This document shows positions 34,398 through 42,779 of a DNA stretch of 64,000 bases, piece by piece. The notes beneath the pieces were generated by a model. It was not told the origin of the DNA. It saw only the letters and a list, made by a program, of their open reading frames with translations, and searched no databases. Where the stretch lies: contig QCIH01000005.1 of NCBI GenBank assembly GCA_003216795.1, positions 1 through 64,000 on the forward strand, read 5' to 3'. The stretch comes from Prochlorococcus sp. AG-402-K16 (GTDB taxonomy: Bacteria > Cyanobacteriota > Cyanobacteriia > PCC-6307 > Cyanobiaceae). The first letter of the stretch is position 1, and the number at the start of each line of letters is the position of its first letter. A program made the position numbers and the translations under genes.

Positions 34398-34660
34398 TTG
34401 GTTGATATAGGGAAGAAAGACTTGGCAGATTCCCTAGAGCACGTATCTATCACAAAGGGAAATGGAACTGGTTACGATGTTAAGTCTTTTAATGCAGATG
34501 GAACAGTTAGGTTTATTGAGGTTAAAACTACACAACAAGGTATCGAAAGTGAATTTTTTATGTCTCCCAATGAAATTGAGTTTTCATAATTAAATCAAAA
34601 GAGTTATTACTTGTATGGGGTCTACGATCTAAAACTAAAACCATTAAATTGATACATATA
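34398..34660 (+). pseudogene. 3' part of the same decayed gene (DUF3883 domain)
   Basis: The frame continues as LVDIGKKDLADSLEHVS, TGYDVKSFNADG and RFIEVKTT, a good DUF3883 match. DUF3883 is predicted to have a PD-(D/E)xK nuclease-like fold, and both candidate catalytic elements (the D of GYD and the E and K of IEVK) are still present. It rejoins the frame of the first part after a second A8 run (34388-34395), where nine A would restore continuity. A TAA at 34587 then cuts the domain, yet homology continues in frame (SYYLYGVYDLKLKP) up to another stop near 34648. Three lesions together indicate a recent pseudogene. Confidence 0.7.
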
Positions 34661-34676
34661 AGGAAAAATAGCAGTC

Positions 34677-34855
34677 TTGGAACCACCACATAAAATCAAG
34701 GAAGTAGTATGCGGAATTATCTGTGACGAAAACGGTCGAATTTTGCTTGCAAGAAGGTTGAAAGGGGAATTTGAATGAAAGTGGGAATTTCCTGGAGGGA
34801 AATAGAGGCAGGAGAGAGTTACGAGGAATGTTTATCTTGAGAATTGAGAGATTTA
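34677..34855 (+). pseudogene. Decayed Nudix hydrolase (MutT-like) fragment
   Basis: The plus strand reads KEVVCGIICDENGRILLARR, then a TGA, then KWEFPGGK. After a one-base loss it continues in the next frame as IEAGESYEECLS, a TGA where a CGA arginine codon is expected, then ELRDL. Together these rebuild most of the Nudix box (G-x5-E-x7-R-E-U-x-E-E-x-G-U), which splits nucleoside diphosphates linked to another group. The homology stops at the 3' end of rimM on the other strand, so the C-terminal part is gone. Two nonsense changes, a frameshift and truncation make it a pseudogene. Confidence 0.8.
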
Positions 34856-35392
34856 TAGCTCTAACAGTCCTTTTGGGGGATTAATGACAAGAAAATTATT
34901 ATCTAAATCGATTAATGGTACGATTTCCTTAACAAATGGTATTAGAACTTTTTTTTTATTTTCTAAAAGTTCTACAACAAGTAAATTATTCTTTTCATTT
35001 TCTAAATTAATAACTTTCCCAATTAGCTTGAATTCATTATTTTCTAAAGTCTTGACTTGTAAATTTACAAGTTCCAACAAGTGAAATTCTTCTTTTTTTA
35101 ATTTAGGAAGTTGATTGGTTTTTACAAGAATTTTATGGTTTTTTAATTTTTCTGCATTATTTCTAGTTTTTATTCCTTCCAATTTAATAATGAAGATTTC
35201 TTTCCCAGGTTGTTTGTAACCAGAGGTAAGTTCTATTTTTAAAGGAGGTTCATTTTCTTTTTGCAACCATCTCATTCCCGGTTTTAAAAATCTTTCTTCA
35301 AAATCACTTAAAGATTTAACCTTTACCTGTCCATTAATTCCATGACATGATGTTATTAATCCAACAGTCAACCATTCATTTTTATTTATCAT
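34853..35392 (-). CDS. rimM: 16S rRNA processing protein RimM
   Basis: RimM helps the maturation of the 30S subunit head, acting with ribosomal protein S19. The 179-residue protein has the N-terminal RimM barrel ([19 protein letters not shown]) and a PRC-like C-terminal barrel ([37 protein letters not shown]). It is divergent from ndhS with only 24 bases between the two start codons. Confidence 0.95.
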   Translation of the reverse strand: MINKNEWLTVGLITSCHGINGQVKVKSLSDFEERFLKPGMRWLQKENEPPLKIELTSGYKQPGKEIFIIKLEGIKTRNNAEKLKNHKILVKTNQLPKLKKEEFHLLELVNLQVKTLENNEFKLIGKVINLENEKNNLLVVELLENKKKVLIPFVKEIVPLIDLDNNFLVINPPKGLLEL

Positions 35393-35416
35393 ATATTGTA
35401 TTAGAAAGATTGTTTT

Positions 35417-35602
35417 ATGGAATTACCTACTAAACCCATACTCCCTGGTTCTTTTGTTGTTGTAAAAGACACTAACTCTATATACAGAGGATATAAAGGT
35501 TTTGTACAAAGAGTTACAAAAAAAAGAGCAGCGGTTCTTTTTGAAGGAGGTAATTGGGATAAACTCATAACATTTCAGCTAACCAATTTAGAAATAATTT
35601 AA
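35417..35602 (+). CDS. ndhS: NDH-1 subunit S
   Basis: The 61-residue protein matches the cyanobacterial NdhS family: [21 protein letters not shown], then [18 protein letters not shown]. NdhS has an SH3-like fold and helps ferredoxin dock to the NDH-1 complex of the thylakoid, supporting cyclic electron flow. Length is close to that of other cyanobacterial forms. It shares a 24-base spacer with divergent rimM, and its 3' end faces rnc three bases away. Confidence 0.85.
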   Translation: MELPTKPILPGSFVVVKDTNSIYRGYKGFVQRVTKKRAAVLFEGGNWDKLITFQLTNLEII

Positions 35603-35605
35603 AAT

Positions 35606-36355
35606 TTAGATTTTACCAACCGTAATAAATTTTTCTATCAAAACTCTAGCTGCATTTGTTTCTGCTTGTTTATGTGACTTGCCGAATGCAGATGATTCTT
35701 TTAATCCTTCAATAAATATATCGCAAGAAAATCTTTTAGGGTCCCCATTTTTCTTTGAGACTTCAATTATTTTATAGACTGGTAAATCAAAACCTTTGCT
35801 TTGACACCACTCTTGCAATACTGTTTTAGATTTGAATTTATATGGAGCTTTTAAAAATATTTCTGAATCTTCTTCCCAAATATCATCTAACCAAAGATTT
35901 ACTTCATGAATGGAATTAAAGCACTTGTAAACAGCACCGATTAAAGCTTCTGTAGCTTCACCAATAATAGTATTTTTTGAATTTTCATCACCAAGAGCTT
36001 TAGGACCCTTAATTATTAATTTTTCTATATCAATTTTTTCCCCTAATTTAGTTAACCATTCATCACTGACAATTTGTGATCTTAGCTCTGATCTTTCTCC
36101 TACACTCATTTGAGGATATTTTTTTTCAATAAAATTAGAAGCTGCTAATCTGAGGACTGCATCACCGAAAAATTCTAGTTTTTCATAATTTAATATTTTG
36201 TCCTCCGATGAGTGGATAAATGCTTGATTAAAATCTTGAATAATTGAAATATTTTGAGTTCTAATTATTTCAGAAAATCTTTTTGATTTAATATTTAAAG
36301 ACTTTAAAAAAGTAGTTATTTGATTAATCCTCTTTGCGTTAATTATATTTGTCAT
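35606..36355 (-). CDS. rnc: Ribonuclease III
   Basis: RNase III cuts double-stranded RNA in rRNA processing and small-RNA regulation. The 249-residue protein has the endonuclease signature YEKLEFFGDAVLRLAAS, the later metal-binding segment IIGEATEALIGAVY, and a C-terminal double-stranded RNA-binding domain (SKTVLQEWCQSKGFDLPVY, GKSHKQAETNAARVLIEK). It is preceded on the minus strand by the RNase P RNA gene, 25 bases upstream. Confidence 0.95.
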   Translation of the reverse strand: MTNIINAKRINQITTFLKSLNIKSKRFSEIIRTQNISIIQDFNQAFIHSSEDKILNYEKLEFFGDAVLRLAASNFIEKKYPQMSVGERSELRSQIVSDEWLTKLGEKIDIEKLIIKGPKALGDENSKNTIIGEATEALIGAVYKCFNSIHEVNLWLDDIWEEDSEIFLKAPYKFKSKTVLQEWCQSKGFDLPVYKIIEVSKKNGDPKRFSCDIFIEGLKESSAFGKSHKQAETNAARVLIEKFITVGKI

Positions 36356-36380
36356 CTGATTTAAATAATCACAACAATTA

Positions 36381-36760
36381 GAAAGCAGGTCATAAGCCGG
36401 GTTCTGTTCATCTTAATTAATAAAGATGGGCAATCATCTATCTAGGACTGGAATTACTTCACAGTCTCAAGCGGCGCTTAAAAGTAGATTGTCTAATGGT
36501 CATAAATCTACTAAGCCTTGCTCCCAGCCGGGGTTTACCTAGCCAACACTTCTCAATGTTGCTGGTGCGCTCTTACCACACCCTTGCACCCTTGCCATAC
36601 AAAAAGTATTCGGCGGTATGTTTCTGTGGCACTATCCTCACGGTTGCCCGCACTGGGAATTACCCAGCAAGCCTGACCATGTGGGAGCCCGGACTTTCCT
36701 CAAGAAAGTTTTATTTTGTTTCCAAAATAAAACTTTCTTGCAATTGCCTCTCCTGCTTTC
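36381..36760 (-). ncRNA. rnpB: RNase P RNA, bacterial type A
   Basis: Read on the minus strand, the sequence shows the universal block GAGGAAAGTCCGGGCTCCC near the 5' end (plus 36683-36701) and the 3' block AACCCGGCTTATGACCTGC. The ends pair as helix P1 through nine bases (GAAAGCAGG with CCTGCTTTC), fixing the gene at about 380 bases. The GTAAACCCCGGCTGGGAGCAAGG core is also present. RNase P RNA is the catalytic part that cuts 5' leaders from pre-tRNAs; a tRNA gene lies 38 bases away on the opposite strand. One internal hairpin is unusually long and perfect (36701-36740). Open frames across this region are spurious. Confidence 0.97.
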
Positions 36761-36798
36761 ATTTAGCATAATGCTTAATACTCCAAAAATCATCTATT

Positions 36799-36872
<74 letters not shown>

Positions 36873-36950
36873 TAAAAATAAAAAACTATATGTAGTATGT
36901 GTGCAAACTTGCTACTCTCTAGCTAGCGTATAGTTAGTACTAAATATCTT

Positions 36951-37283
36951 ATGGCTAAGTTGCATGATATGCGTTTAAAGCTCTTAATTCAACAAGAGCA
37001 TGAACGCATTTCTAAATCCCAACCTAATGATTTAGATCTTTCAATAGTTCAAGCAAGATGCTTGTGTTGGCTTGCTCTTCTGGCTGAAGCTCACGAAGAT
37101 CAAGCAAATGATGCTGAAAAAAGAGGTGATGCCGAGCAAGCAATGGGATGGTTTGCTGATTCTATGAGACTAAGAGATGTTATTAATTTGGTTACTAGTA
37201 TTGAGATACCTTTGCCAGATAGTCCAGATTCACTCGATGAAAATGACGAATTATTGGATGGCCCTACAATTGTACCCAAATAG
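36951..37283 (+). CDS. Conserved hypothetical protein, helical
   Basis: The 110-residue protein is mostly helical (LKLLIQQEHERISKSQ, QARCLCWLALLAEAHEDQA, EKRGDAEQAMGWFADSMRL) with an acidic tail. The middle part resembles two short TPR-like helices. No family name comes to mind. It lies 78 bases after tRNA-Arg and 31 bases before the next hypothetical gene on the same strand, so the two may be co-transcribed. Confidence 0.75.
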   Translation: MAKLHDMRLKLLIQQEHERISKSQPNDLDLSIVQARCLCWLALLAEAHEDQANDAEKRGDAEQAMGWFADSMRLRDVINLVTSIEIPLPDSPDSLDENDELLDGPTIVPK

Positions 37284-37314
37284 TGAGATGATATAAGAAG
37301 AATTATATTTTCTT

Positions 37315-37767
37315 TTGGCTGAAGAACCATGTCAATGCTCTGACTGTCAGAGATTTTATAAAGAGCATGATCGTCTGATTAGAGAATTTCCTACTTTTAA
37401 GCAGCAAAAAGAATTGAATTGGGCATCTCTACAATCTTTCAGAACTCTTTGTACTAAGATTACCGCTGACTTGCAGAGAGAATTATCTGAAAGAGAATCA
37501 AATGAAGATATAAGTCTAGAAGATAAACATATCTCTGATACAGAAATTACTGAAGCTTTAGATGAACTTGAGAGTGTCAATGCTTATTTATATTCAATTG
37601 AGGCACTAATGGAAAAAATATTTGATACAAAAATTTCAAACAATATTGAATCAAAATTTAAAGAAATTGCAAATGAATTAGCTCCAGACCCATTAAATAT
37701 GGATCGATTGATTTTGAATAGATTATTTCATCAAACCCCGGATTCACCAGATATAAATATTAATTAG
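37315..37767 (+). CDS. Conserved hypothetical protein with N-terminal cysteine motif
   Basis: The 150-residue product starts with TTG and begins EEPCQCSDCQRFYKEHD, a C-x-C-x2-C cluster that could bind a metal, followed by long charged helices with coiled-coil character (ITADLQRELSERESNED, EITEALDELESVNAYLYSIE). No ATG gives a sensible start that keeps the cysteines. It overlaps the convergent glgP gene by eight bases. Function is unknown. Confidence 0.7.
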   Translation: MAEEPCQCSDCQRFYKEHDRLIREFPTFKQQKELNWASLQSFRTLCTKITADLQRELSERESNEDISLEDKHISDTEITEALDELESVNAYLYSIEALMEKIFDTKISNNIESKFKEIANELAPDPLNMDRLILNRLFHQTPDSPDININ

Positions 37768-40324
37768 TTAATTCTTCGACATCGCAAGTAATTTCTACAG
37801 GCATTGGCGATACCTTCCAAATAGATTTACAGTACTCTCTAATAGATCTATCTGAAGAAAAGTACCCTGATCTAGCAGTATTTAATAATGCCATTTTATT
37901 CCAAGATTTTTTATTATTCCAGCATTCACTGACAACATCCTGCTTATTTAAGTACTCTTCAAAGTCAGCCATAACAAAAAATGGGTCATGTCCAGTCAAG
38001 CTATTTAATAAAGGTTTAAATAATTCTTTATCCCCATTACTAAAGTGCCCAATTTCAATTAAGCGTATTACCTCTTGAAGCTCTGGACATTGATCAATAA
38101 AAGTTTTGGGTGAGTAATTATTATTTTTTAAATCCATAATTTCGCTTTCAGTTTTACCAAAAAGAAAGAAATTCTCTTTTTTTACAAGATCTCTTAATTC
38201 CACATTAGCTCCATCTAAGGTTCCAATCGTTAAAGCTCCATTCATGGCAAACTTCATATTTCCAGTTCCAGATGCTTCTTTTCCAGCAGTTGAAATTTGT
38301 TCTGAAAGATCCGTTGCGGGATAAACTATTTCACCAAGTTTAACGTTATAGTCTGGTAGAAAAACAACCCTTAACAGACCATCCATATCTGGATCAGAAT
38401 TAACTACATCAGCAATACCATTAATAAATCGAATCATAAGCTTTGCCATAAAGTAACCTGGCGCAGCTTTACCACCGAATATTATTGTTCTAGGGACTTC
38501 ATACTTGTTCGTACCATTTTTAATTCTTAAATATTGAGCAATAATTTGTAGGGCGTTTAAATGCTGTCGTTTGTATTGATGAATTCTTTTTACTTGAACA
38601 TCAAATAAACTTGATGGATCTACAAGTATTCCAGTTTTCGAATGAATAAAATTAGCTAATTTTCTTTTGCCATTTAGTTTAGTTTCTTCAAATTTTTTTA
38701 AAAAATTGTTGTCATCTTTTTTTTCTTCTAACTTCTTAAGAAGTTCCATATTTGTTATCCAATTTGGACCAACTTCTTCTTCTAGGAGGTTAGATAATGA
38801 TGGATTAGATAGTGCAACCCATCTCCTTGGAGTTACTCCATTAGTTACATTTGTAAATTTTTCAGGCCATAAAGCTGCGAATTCAGGGAGTAATTGTCTT
38901 TTTATTAGATCTGAGTGAAGAGCTGCAACTCCATTTATATGATGTGCTCCAATCGTAGCCAAATGTGCCATCCTGACTGATTTTGAGCCTTCTTCATCAA
39001 TTATTGATAGTTTTTGAAGAATCTTGTCGTCACCAGGATAACGTAGTCTTAATTGTTGTAGAAATCTCCAATTAATTTCATAAATAATTTCTAGATGACG
39101 AGGAAGAAGATCATTAAATAAACCTAAATCCCATTTCTCTAAGGCTTCTGGTAGTAATGTGTGGTTGGTGTAAGCAACTGAGGAAGTTGTTATGTTCCAA
39201 GCTTTATCCCAGCCTATTTGATATTGGTCTATTAGAAGTCGCATTAATTCTGCAACTGCAATAGCAGGATGGGTATCATTCAATTGGACTGTCCAATGTT
39301 TAGGGAATTCTGTTATTGGTATTGATCTTCTTTCAAGGCTTCTTAACATATCCTGAAGGGAACAGCTTACAAAAAAGTGTTGTTGTTTGAGTCTTAATCT
39401 TCTACCTTCGTCAGTTCCATCGTTTGGATATAGAACTTTTGAAAGAGTTTCAGATGCAACTTTTTCTTCTACTGCTCCGTAGTAATCGCCAATATTAAAT
39501 GCATAAAAGTCAAAACTTTCTGTTGCATCAGCTCTCCACAATCTCAATCTGTCACATGTATTTACTCTGTATCCTAAAACTGGAACATCATGAGGTACTC
39601 CAATTGCATGTTCTGAAGGGATCCATCTTGATCTGTAGTTACCTTTATCATCTCTATAACTTTCAGTTCTACCTCCAAAACCTACGAAACATGATTCGTC
39701 CGGTTGTGGAAGTTCCCATGGCCATCCTCCTTTTAACCATTTGTCAGTTACCTCAACTTGCCAACCATCTCTAATTAACTGATTGAATATTCCAAACTCA
39801 TATCGAATACCATAACCAACTGCTGGAACTTGAAGAGATGCTAATGATTCCATGTAGCAGGCTGCAAGTCTGCCAAGTCCCCCATTACCTAATCCAGGTT
39901 CCTCTTCAACTTCAAGAATTGTTGACAATGATTCAATGCCAAATCTTTTTAAAGCATCTTCTGCCTCTTGAGTTATTCCAAGATTGAGAAGGTTATTACT
40001 TAATTGAGGACCTATTAAAAATTCTGCTGATAAGTAGGCGACTGTTTTTTGTGGTTTTTTTCTTATAACTTCTTGACTAGCTAAATATCTTGTCATTAGC
40101 CTATCTTTAACCGCGTAACTTAAGGCCATGTACAAATCGTGGGGACTTGCAGAAGTAGCTAACTTTCCAAGAGTATAAAAGAGATGGGCTGTCATGCCTT
40201 GGAAAACAGCATCAGAATCCATACCAGCTTTCTCAGGATCTAGATAGCAGCCTGGGGTAGGCAAACGTAGATCGAAGGGTTCGTTGGGATTCATTGTATT
40301 AGCCATATAACAGACAATAGCCAT
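37760..40324 (-). CDS. glgP: Glycogen/starch phosphorylase
   Basis: GlgP releases glucose-1-phosphate from glycogen, the main carbon store used at night. The 854-residue enzyme has the N-terminal LATSASPHDLYMALSYAVKDR region, the substrate loops VGYGIRYEFGIF and QLNDTHPAIAVAELMRLL, and the PLP-lysine signature EASGTGNMKFAMNGALTIGT. The start is uncertain: in-frame ATGs at 40324, 40306 and 40294 are all possible, and family alignment from memory favours one of the latter two. It is divergent from the antiporter gene over 132 bases. Confidence 0.96.
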   Translation of the reverse strand: MAIVCYMANTMNPNEPFDLRLPTPGCYLDPEKAGMDSDAVFQGMTAHLFYTLGKLATSASPHDLYMALSYAVKDRLMTRYLASQEVIRKKPQKTVAYLSAEFLIGPQLSNNLLNLGITQEAEDALKRFGIESLSTILEVEEEPGLGNGGLGRLAACYMESLASLQVPAVGYGIRYEFGIFNQLIRDGWQVEVTDKWLKGGWPWELPQPDESCFVGFGGRTESYRDDKGNYRSRWIPSEHAIGVPHDVPVLGYRVNTCDRLRLWRADATESFDFYAFNIGDYYGAVEEKVASETLSKVLYPNDGTDEGRRLRLKQQHFFVSCSLQDMLRSLERRSIPITEFPKHWTVQLNDTHPAIAVAELMRLLIDQYQIGWDKAWNITTSSVAYTNHTLLPEALEKWDLGLFNDLLPRHLEIIYEINWRFLQQLRLRYPGDDKILQKLSIIDEEGSKSVRMAHLATIGAHHINGVAALHSDLIKRQLLPEFAALWPEKFTNVTNGVTPRRWVALSNPSLSNLLEEEVGPNWITNMELLKKLEEKKDDNNFLKKFEETKLNGKRKLANFIHSKTGILVDPSSLFDVQVKRIHQYKRQHLNALQIIAQYLRIKNGTNKYEVPRTIIFGGKAAPGYFMAKLMIRFINGIADVVNSDPDMDGLLRVVFLPDYNVKLGEIVYPATDLSEQISTAGKEASGTGNMKFAMNGALTIGTLDGANVELRDLVKKENFFLFGKTESEIMDLKNNNYSPKTFIDQCPELQEVIRLIEIGHFSNGDKELFKPLLNSLTGHDPFFVMADFEEYLNKQDVVSECWNNKKSWNKMALLNTARSGYFSSDRSIREYCKSIWKVSPMPVEITCDVEELTN

Positions 40325-40413
40325 TTTTTTAAAAATTTCTTTGTTGTAACTTCAGATCCACACTTGTTGAGTATTTTTGCTTTTTTCTTACATATTTCTT
40401 AAAGTGGGCCCTC

Positions 40414-40444
40414 AATAAACTATCTTCCAATTAGATAGTTTATT
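40414..40444 (+). terminator. Perfect 12-bp hairpin with T-tract before the antiporter start
   Basis: AATAAACTATCT pairs perfectly with AGATAGTTTATT across the seven-base loop TCCAATT, and four T follow on the plus strand at 40445-40448. The shape is that of an intrinsic terminator, but it lies between two divergent genes and only 12 bases before the ATG at 40457. It would end or attenuate transcripts starting in the spacer, or mask translation initiation. The fold is certain from the sequence; its role is inferred. Confidence 0.6.
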
Positions 40445-40456
40445 TTTTACACTTAA

Positions 40457-41824
40457 ATGTACTCTTTACTTGCTGAATTAAGTGCACATGATTTAGAAGT
40501 TGCTGAAACGTTGATAGGAGTTATAAGGTTTCTATTGATATTTTTAGCTGCGAGAGCATTAGCAGAAGTATTAGTAAGACTTAGTTTGCCAACAATAGTA
40601 GGTGAGCTTCTTGCAGGGGTTGTAATAGGGGCATCAGGATTCCATTTGTTGATACCGCCTTCGGCTGGAACTGAATTAAATGAAGGACTTGTAAATGTTA
40701 TTAGTTCTTTAGCGTCAATCCCTCCAGAAGCTGTACCTGATGTTTATTTCGAAAGTTTTCCATCCCTGCAAGCAGTAGCCACTCTGGGATTATATGCTCT
40801 TTTATTTTTAACAGGACTAGAAAGTGAGTTAGAGGAATTAGTAGCTGTCGGAGCTCAGGCTTTCACTGTTGCTATGGCTGGTGTAATTTTACCGTTTGCC
40901 TTTGGAACTTTTGGATTAATGTTTATTTTCCAAGTAGATCTAATTCCAGCAGTTTTTGCTGGAGCGTCTATGACGGCAACAAGTATAGGAATTACTGCAA
41001 GTGTATTTGGTGAATTGGGTTATTTAAAAACTAGGGAAGGACAGATTGTTATTGGTGCAGCAGTGTTAGACGATATCTTAGGAATTGTTATTTTGGCAGT
41101 TGTAGTCGCCCTTGCTGCTGGAGGTACTTTAGAAATTGCTCCTATCGTTAAATTAGTTGCAGCAGCTGTAGTATTCGTTATTGCTGCTATTGCATTAAGT
41201 AGAACAGCTGCTCCAGGTTTTGATTGGTTATTAGATAGATTAAAGGCTCCTGGAGCAGTTGTGGTAGCTTCTTTTGTCATACTTGTATTGTGTTGTTTCG
41301 TGGCAACAGCCATTGGATTGGAAGCAGCTTTAGGTGCTTTTGCAGCTGGATTAATTCTAAGTAGTTCTAAAAATAATCACGCAATTCAACAATCCGTTTT
41401 ACCTTTAGTATCCTTATTCGCAACTATTTTCTTTGTATTAGTTGGAGCGGGAATGGATTTATCAGTTATCAATCCACTTGATCCAACAAGTAGGTCAGCT
41501 CTTGTAGTTGCAGGATTTTTATTAGTTGTAGCAATTATTGGAAAAATTGCAGCAGGATGGGTATTTTCAAGTGATAAGCCTACAAATAGATTAGTAGTAG
41601 GTTTGGGAATGATGCCTAGAGGAGAGGTTGGTTTGATTTTCCTTGGATTAGGAACAAGCGCTAAGTTATTAACTCCTTCTCTTGAAGCAGCTATTTTATT
41701 AATGGTTATTGGAACAACATTTCTTGCACCTGTTCTATTGAGAATCGTCCTAAAAGATAAGCCCCCAAATGATGGCAATAAAATTTCAGATGATGTTGCA
41801 GCTGATCCTGTTGGTCTTCTTTAG
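40457..41824 (+). CDS. Sodium/proton antiporter, CPA2 family
   Basis: The 455-residue membrane protein has about 11-13 helices and the pattern of KefB/NapA-type exchangers: PTIVGELLAGVVIGASG, GLYALLFLTGLESELEEL, ATSIGITASVFGELG and GAAVLDDILGIVILAV, the last with the paired aspartates used for ion transport. There is no C-terminal NAD-binding (TrkA-N) domain, which favours a Na+/H+ rather than a K+ channel-type role. A perfect hairpin lies just before its start. The hydrolase gene follows after 46 bases. Confidence 0.9.
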   Translation: MYSLLAELSAHDLEVAETLIGVIRFLLIFLAARALAEVLVRLSLPTIVGELLAGVVIGASGFHLLIPPSAGTELNEGLVNVISSLASIPPEAVPDVYFESFPSLQAVATLGLYALLFLTGLESELEELVAVGAQAFTVAMAGVILPFAFGTFGLMFIFQVDLIPAVFAGASMTATSIGITASVFGELGYLKTREGQIVIGAAVLDDILGIVILAVVVALAAGGTLEIAPIVKLVAAAVVFVIAAIALSRTAAPGFDWLLDRLKAPGAVVVASFVILVLCCFVATAIGLEAALGAFAAGLILSSSKNNHAIQQSVLPLVSLFATIFFVLVGAGMDLSVINPLDPTSRSALVVAGFLLVVAIIGKIAAGWVFSSDKPTNRLVVGLGMMPRGEVGLIFLGLGTSAKLLTPSLEAAILLMVIGTTFLAPVLLRIVLKDKPPNDGNKISDDVAADPVGLL

Positions 41825-41870
41825 GAAATAAGTTTATTAGAATCAAAAAAAATAAAAAGATTTTCAATAA

Positions 41871-42770
41871 ATGGAACAATCAGCTCTGATAGATGGTGAT
41901 GTAAATTATGACTGGAATTTTTTAAATTACCCAATACATACTGTTTCAGCTAACCCTGAACAAACATCAAAAGAATACGTAATTTTATTAATTCATGGTT
42001 TCGGTGCTTCTACTGATCATTGGAGATTTAATATCCCTGTTTTGAGTACAAAATACGAAGTCCATGCGATGGATTTACTCGGTTTTGGAAAAAGTCCTAA
42101 GCCTCAGGACGTTGAATACTCAGGATCTTTATGGAAAGATCAGGTCGTTGCTTATGTAAAAGAGAAAATAAAAAAACCTACAATTGTTGTTGGAAATTCA
42201 CTAGGTGGTTATGCCGCATTGGCAGCTGGTGCAGAATTAAATGAGTTAAACGCAGGAGTGATTTTACTTAATGCTGCTGGATATTTTAGTGAAGAAAAAA
42301 CTATCAAAAAGAATATGTTGCAAACTTCAATTGAAACAGTTGCCGGCATATTTTTGAAAAATATTGTTCTTCAACGTTTGATTTTTGAGAATATGAGAAA
42401 TCCAAAAAATATTAAAAAAACTTTGAATCAAGTTTATGTTGATAAAAAAAATGTTGATGATTTTTTAGTTGAGTCAATAAGGAAGCCTTCTCTAGATTTC
42501 GGAGCTTTTAATGTTTTTAGAAGTGTATTTAACCCATCAGGTCCTCAAGGATTGCCATTGGATAAGCTATTCGCAAAATTAAACGCACCATTATTACTTC
42601 TTTGGGGTGGAAAAGATCCATGGATGAACACTCCAAAAAAAAGAAATCTATATAAAAAATTTACACCAAAGAATACAAAAGAAATTATTCTTGATGCCGG
42701 ACATTGTCCTCATGACGAGATACCTGAATTAGTTAATCAGCATATTTTGGATTGGGTTGATTCTCTCTAA
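41871..42770 (+). CDS. Alpha/beta hydrolase
   Basis: The 299-residue protein has an alpha/beta-hydrolase fold with oxyanion loop HGFGASTDHW, nucleophile GNSLGGYAAL, acid WGGKDPWMN and catalytic histidine DAGHCPHDEIPELV. It has no signal peptide. It is a paralogue of the hydrolase at 12327-13241. Nine bases separate it from the mutarotase-like gene that follows, so they are likely one operon. Substrate unknown; related plant plastid and cyanobacterial hydrolases act on esters of lipids or pigments, which is no more than a hint. Confidence 0.9.
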   Translation: MEQSALIDGDVNYDWNFLNYPIHTVSANPEQTSKEYVILLIHGFGASTDHWRFNIPVLSTKYEVHAMDLLGFGKSPKPQDVEYSGSLWKDQVVAYVKEKIKKPTIVVGNSLGGYAALAAGAELNELNAGVILLNAAGYFSEEKTIKKNMLQTSIETVAGIFLKNIVLQRLIFENMRNPKNIKKTLNQVYVDKKNVDDFLVESIRKPSLDFGAFNVFRSVFNPSGPQGLPLDKLFAKLNAPLLLLWGGKDPWMNTPKKRNLYKKFTPKNTKEIILDAGHCPHDEIPELVNQHILDWVDSL

Positions 42771-42779
42771 GTAATAATC

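Noticed and set aside
36884..36935. AACTATA / TATAGTT inverted repeat before the 110-residue hypothetical gene
   Set aside because: The arms are seven AT-rich bases 38 apart, easily expected by chance in this composition.
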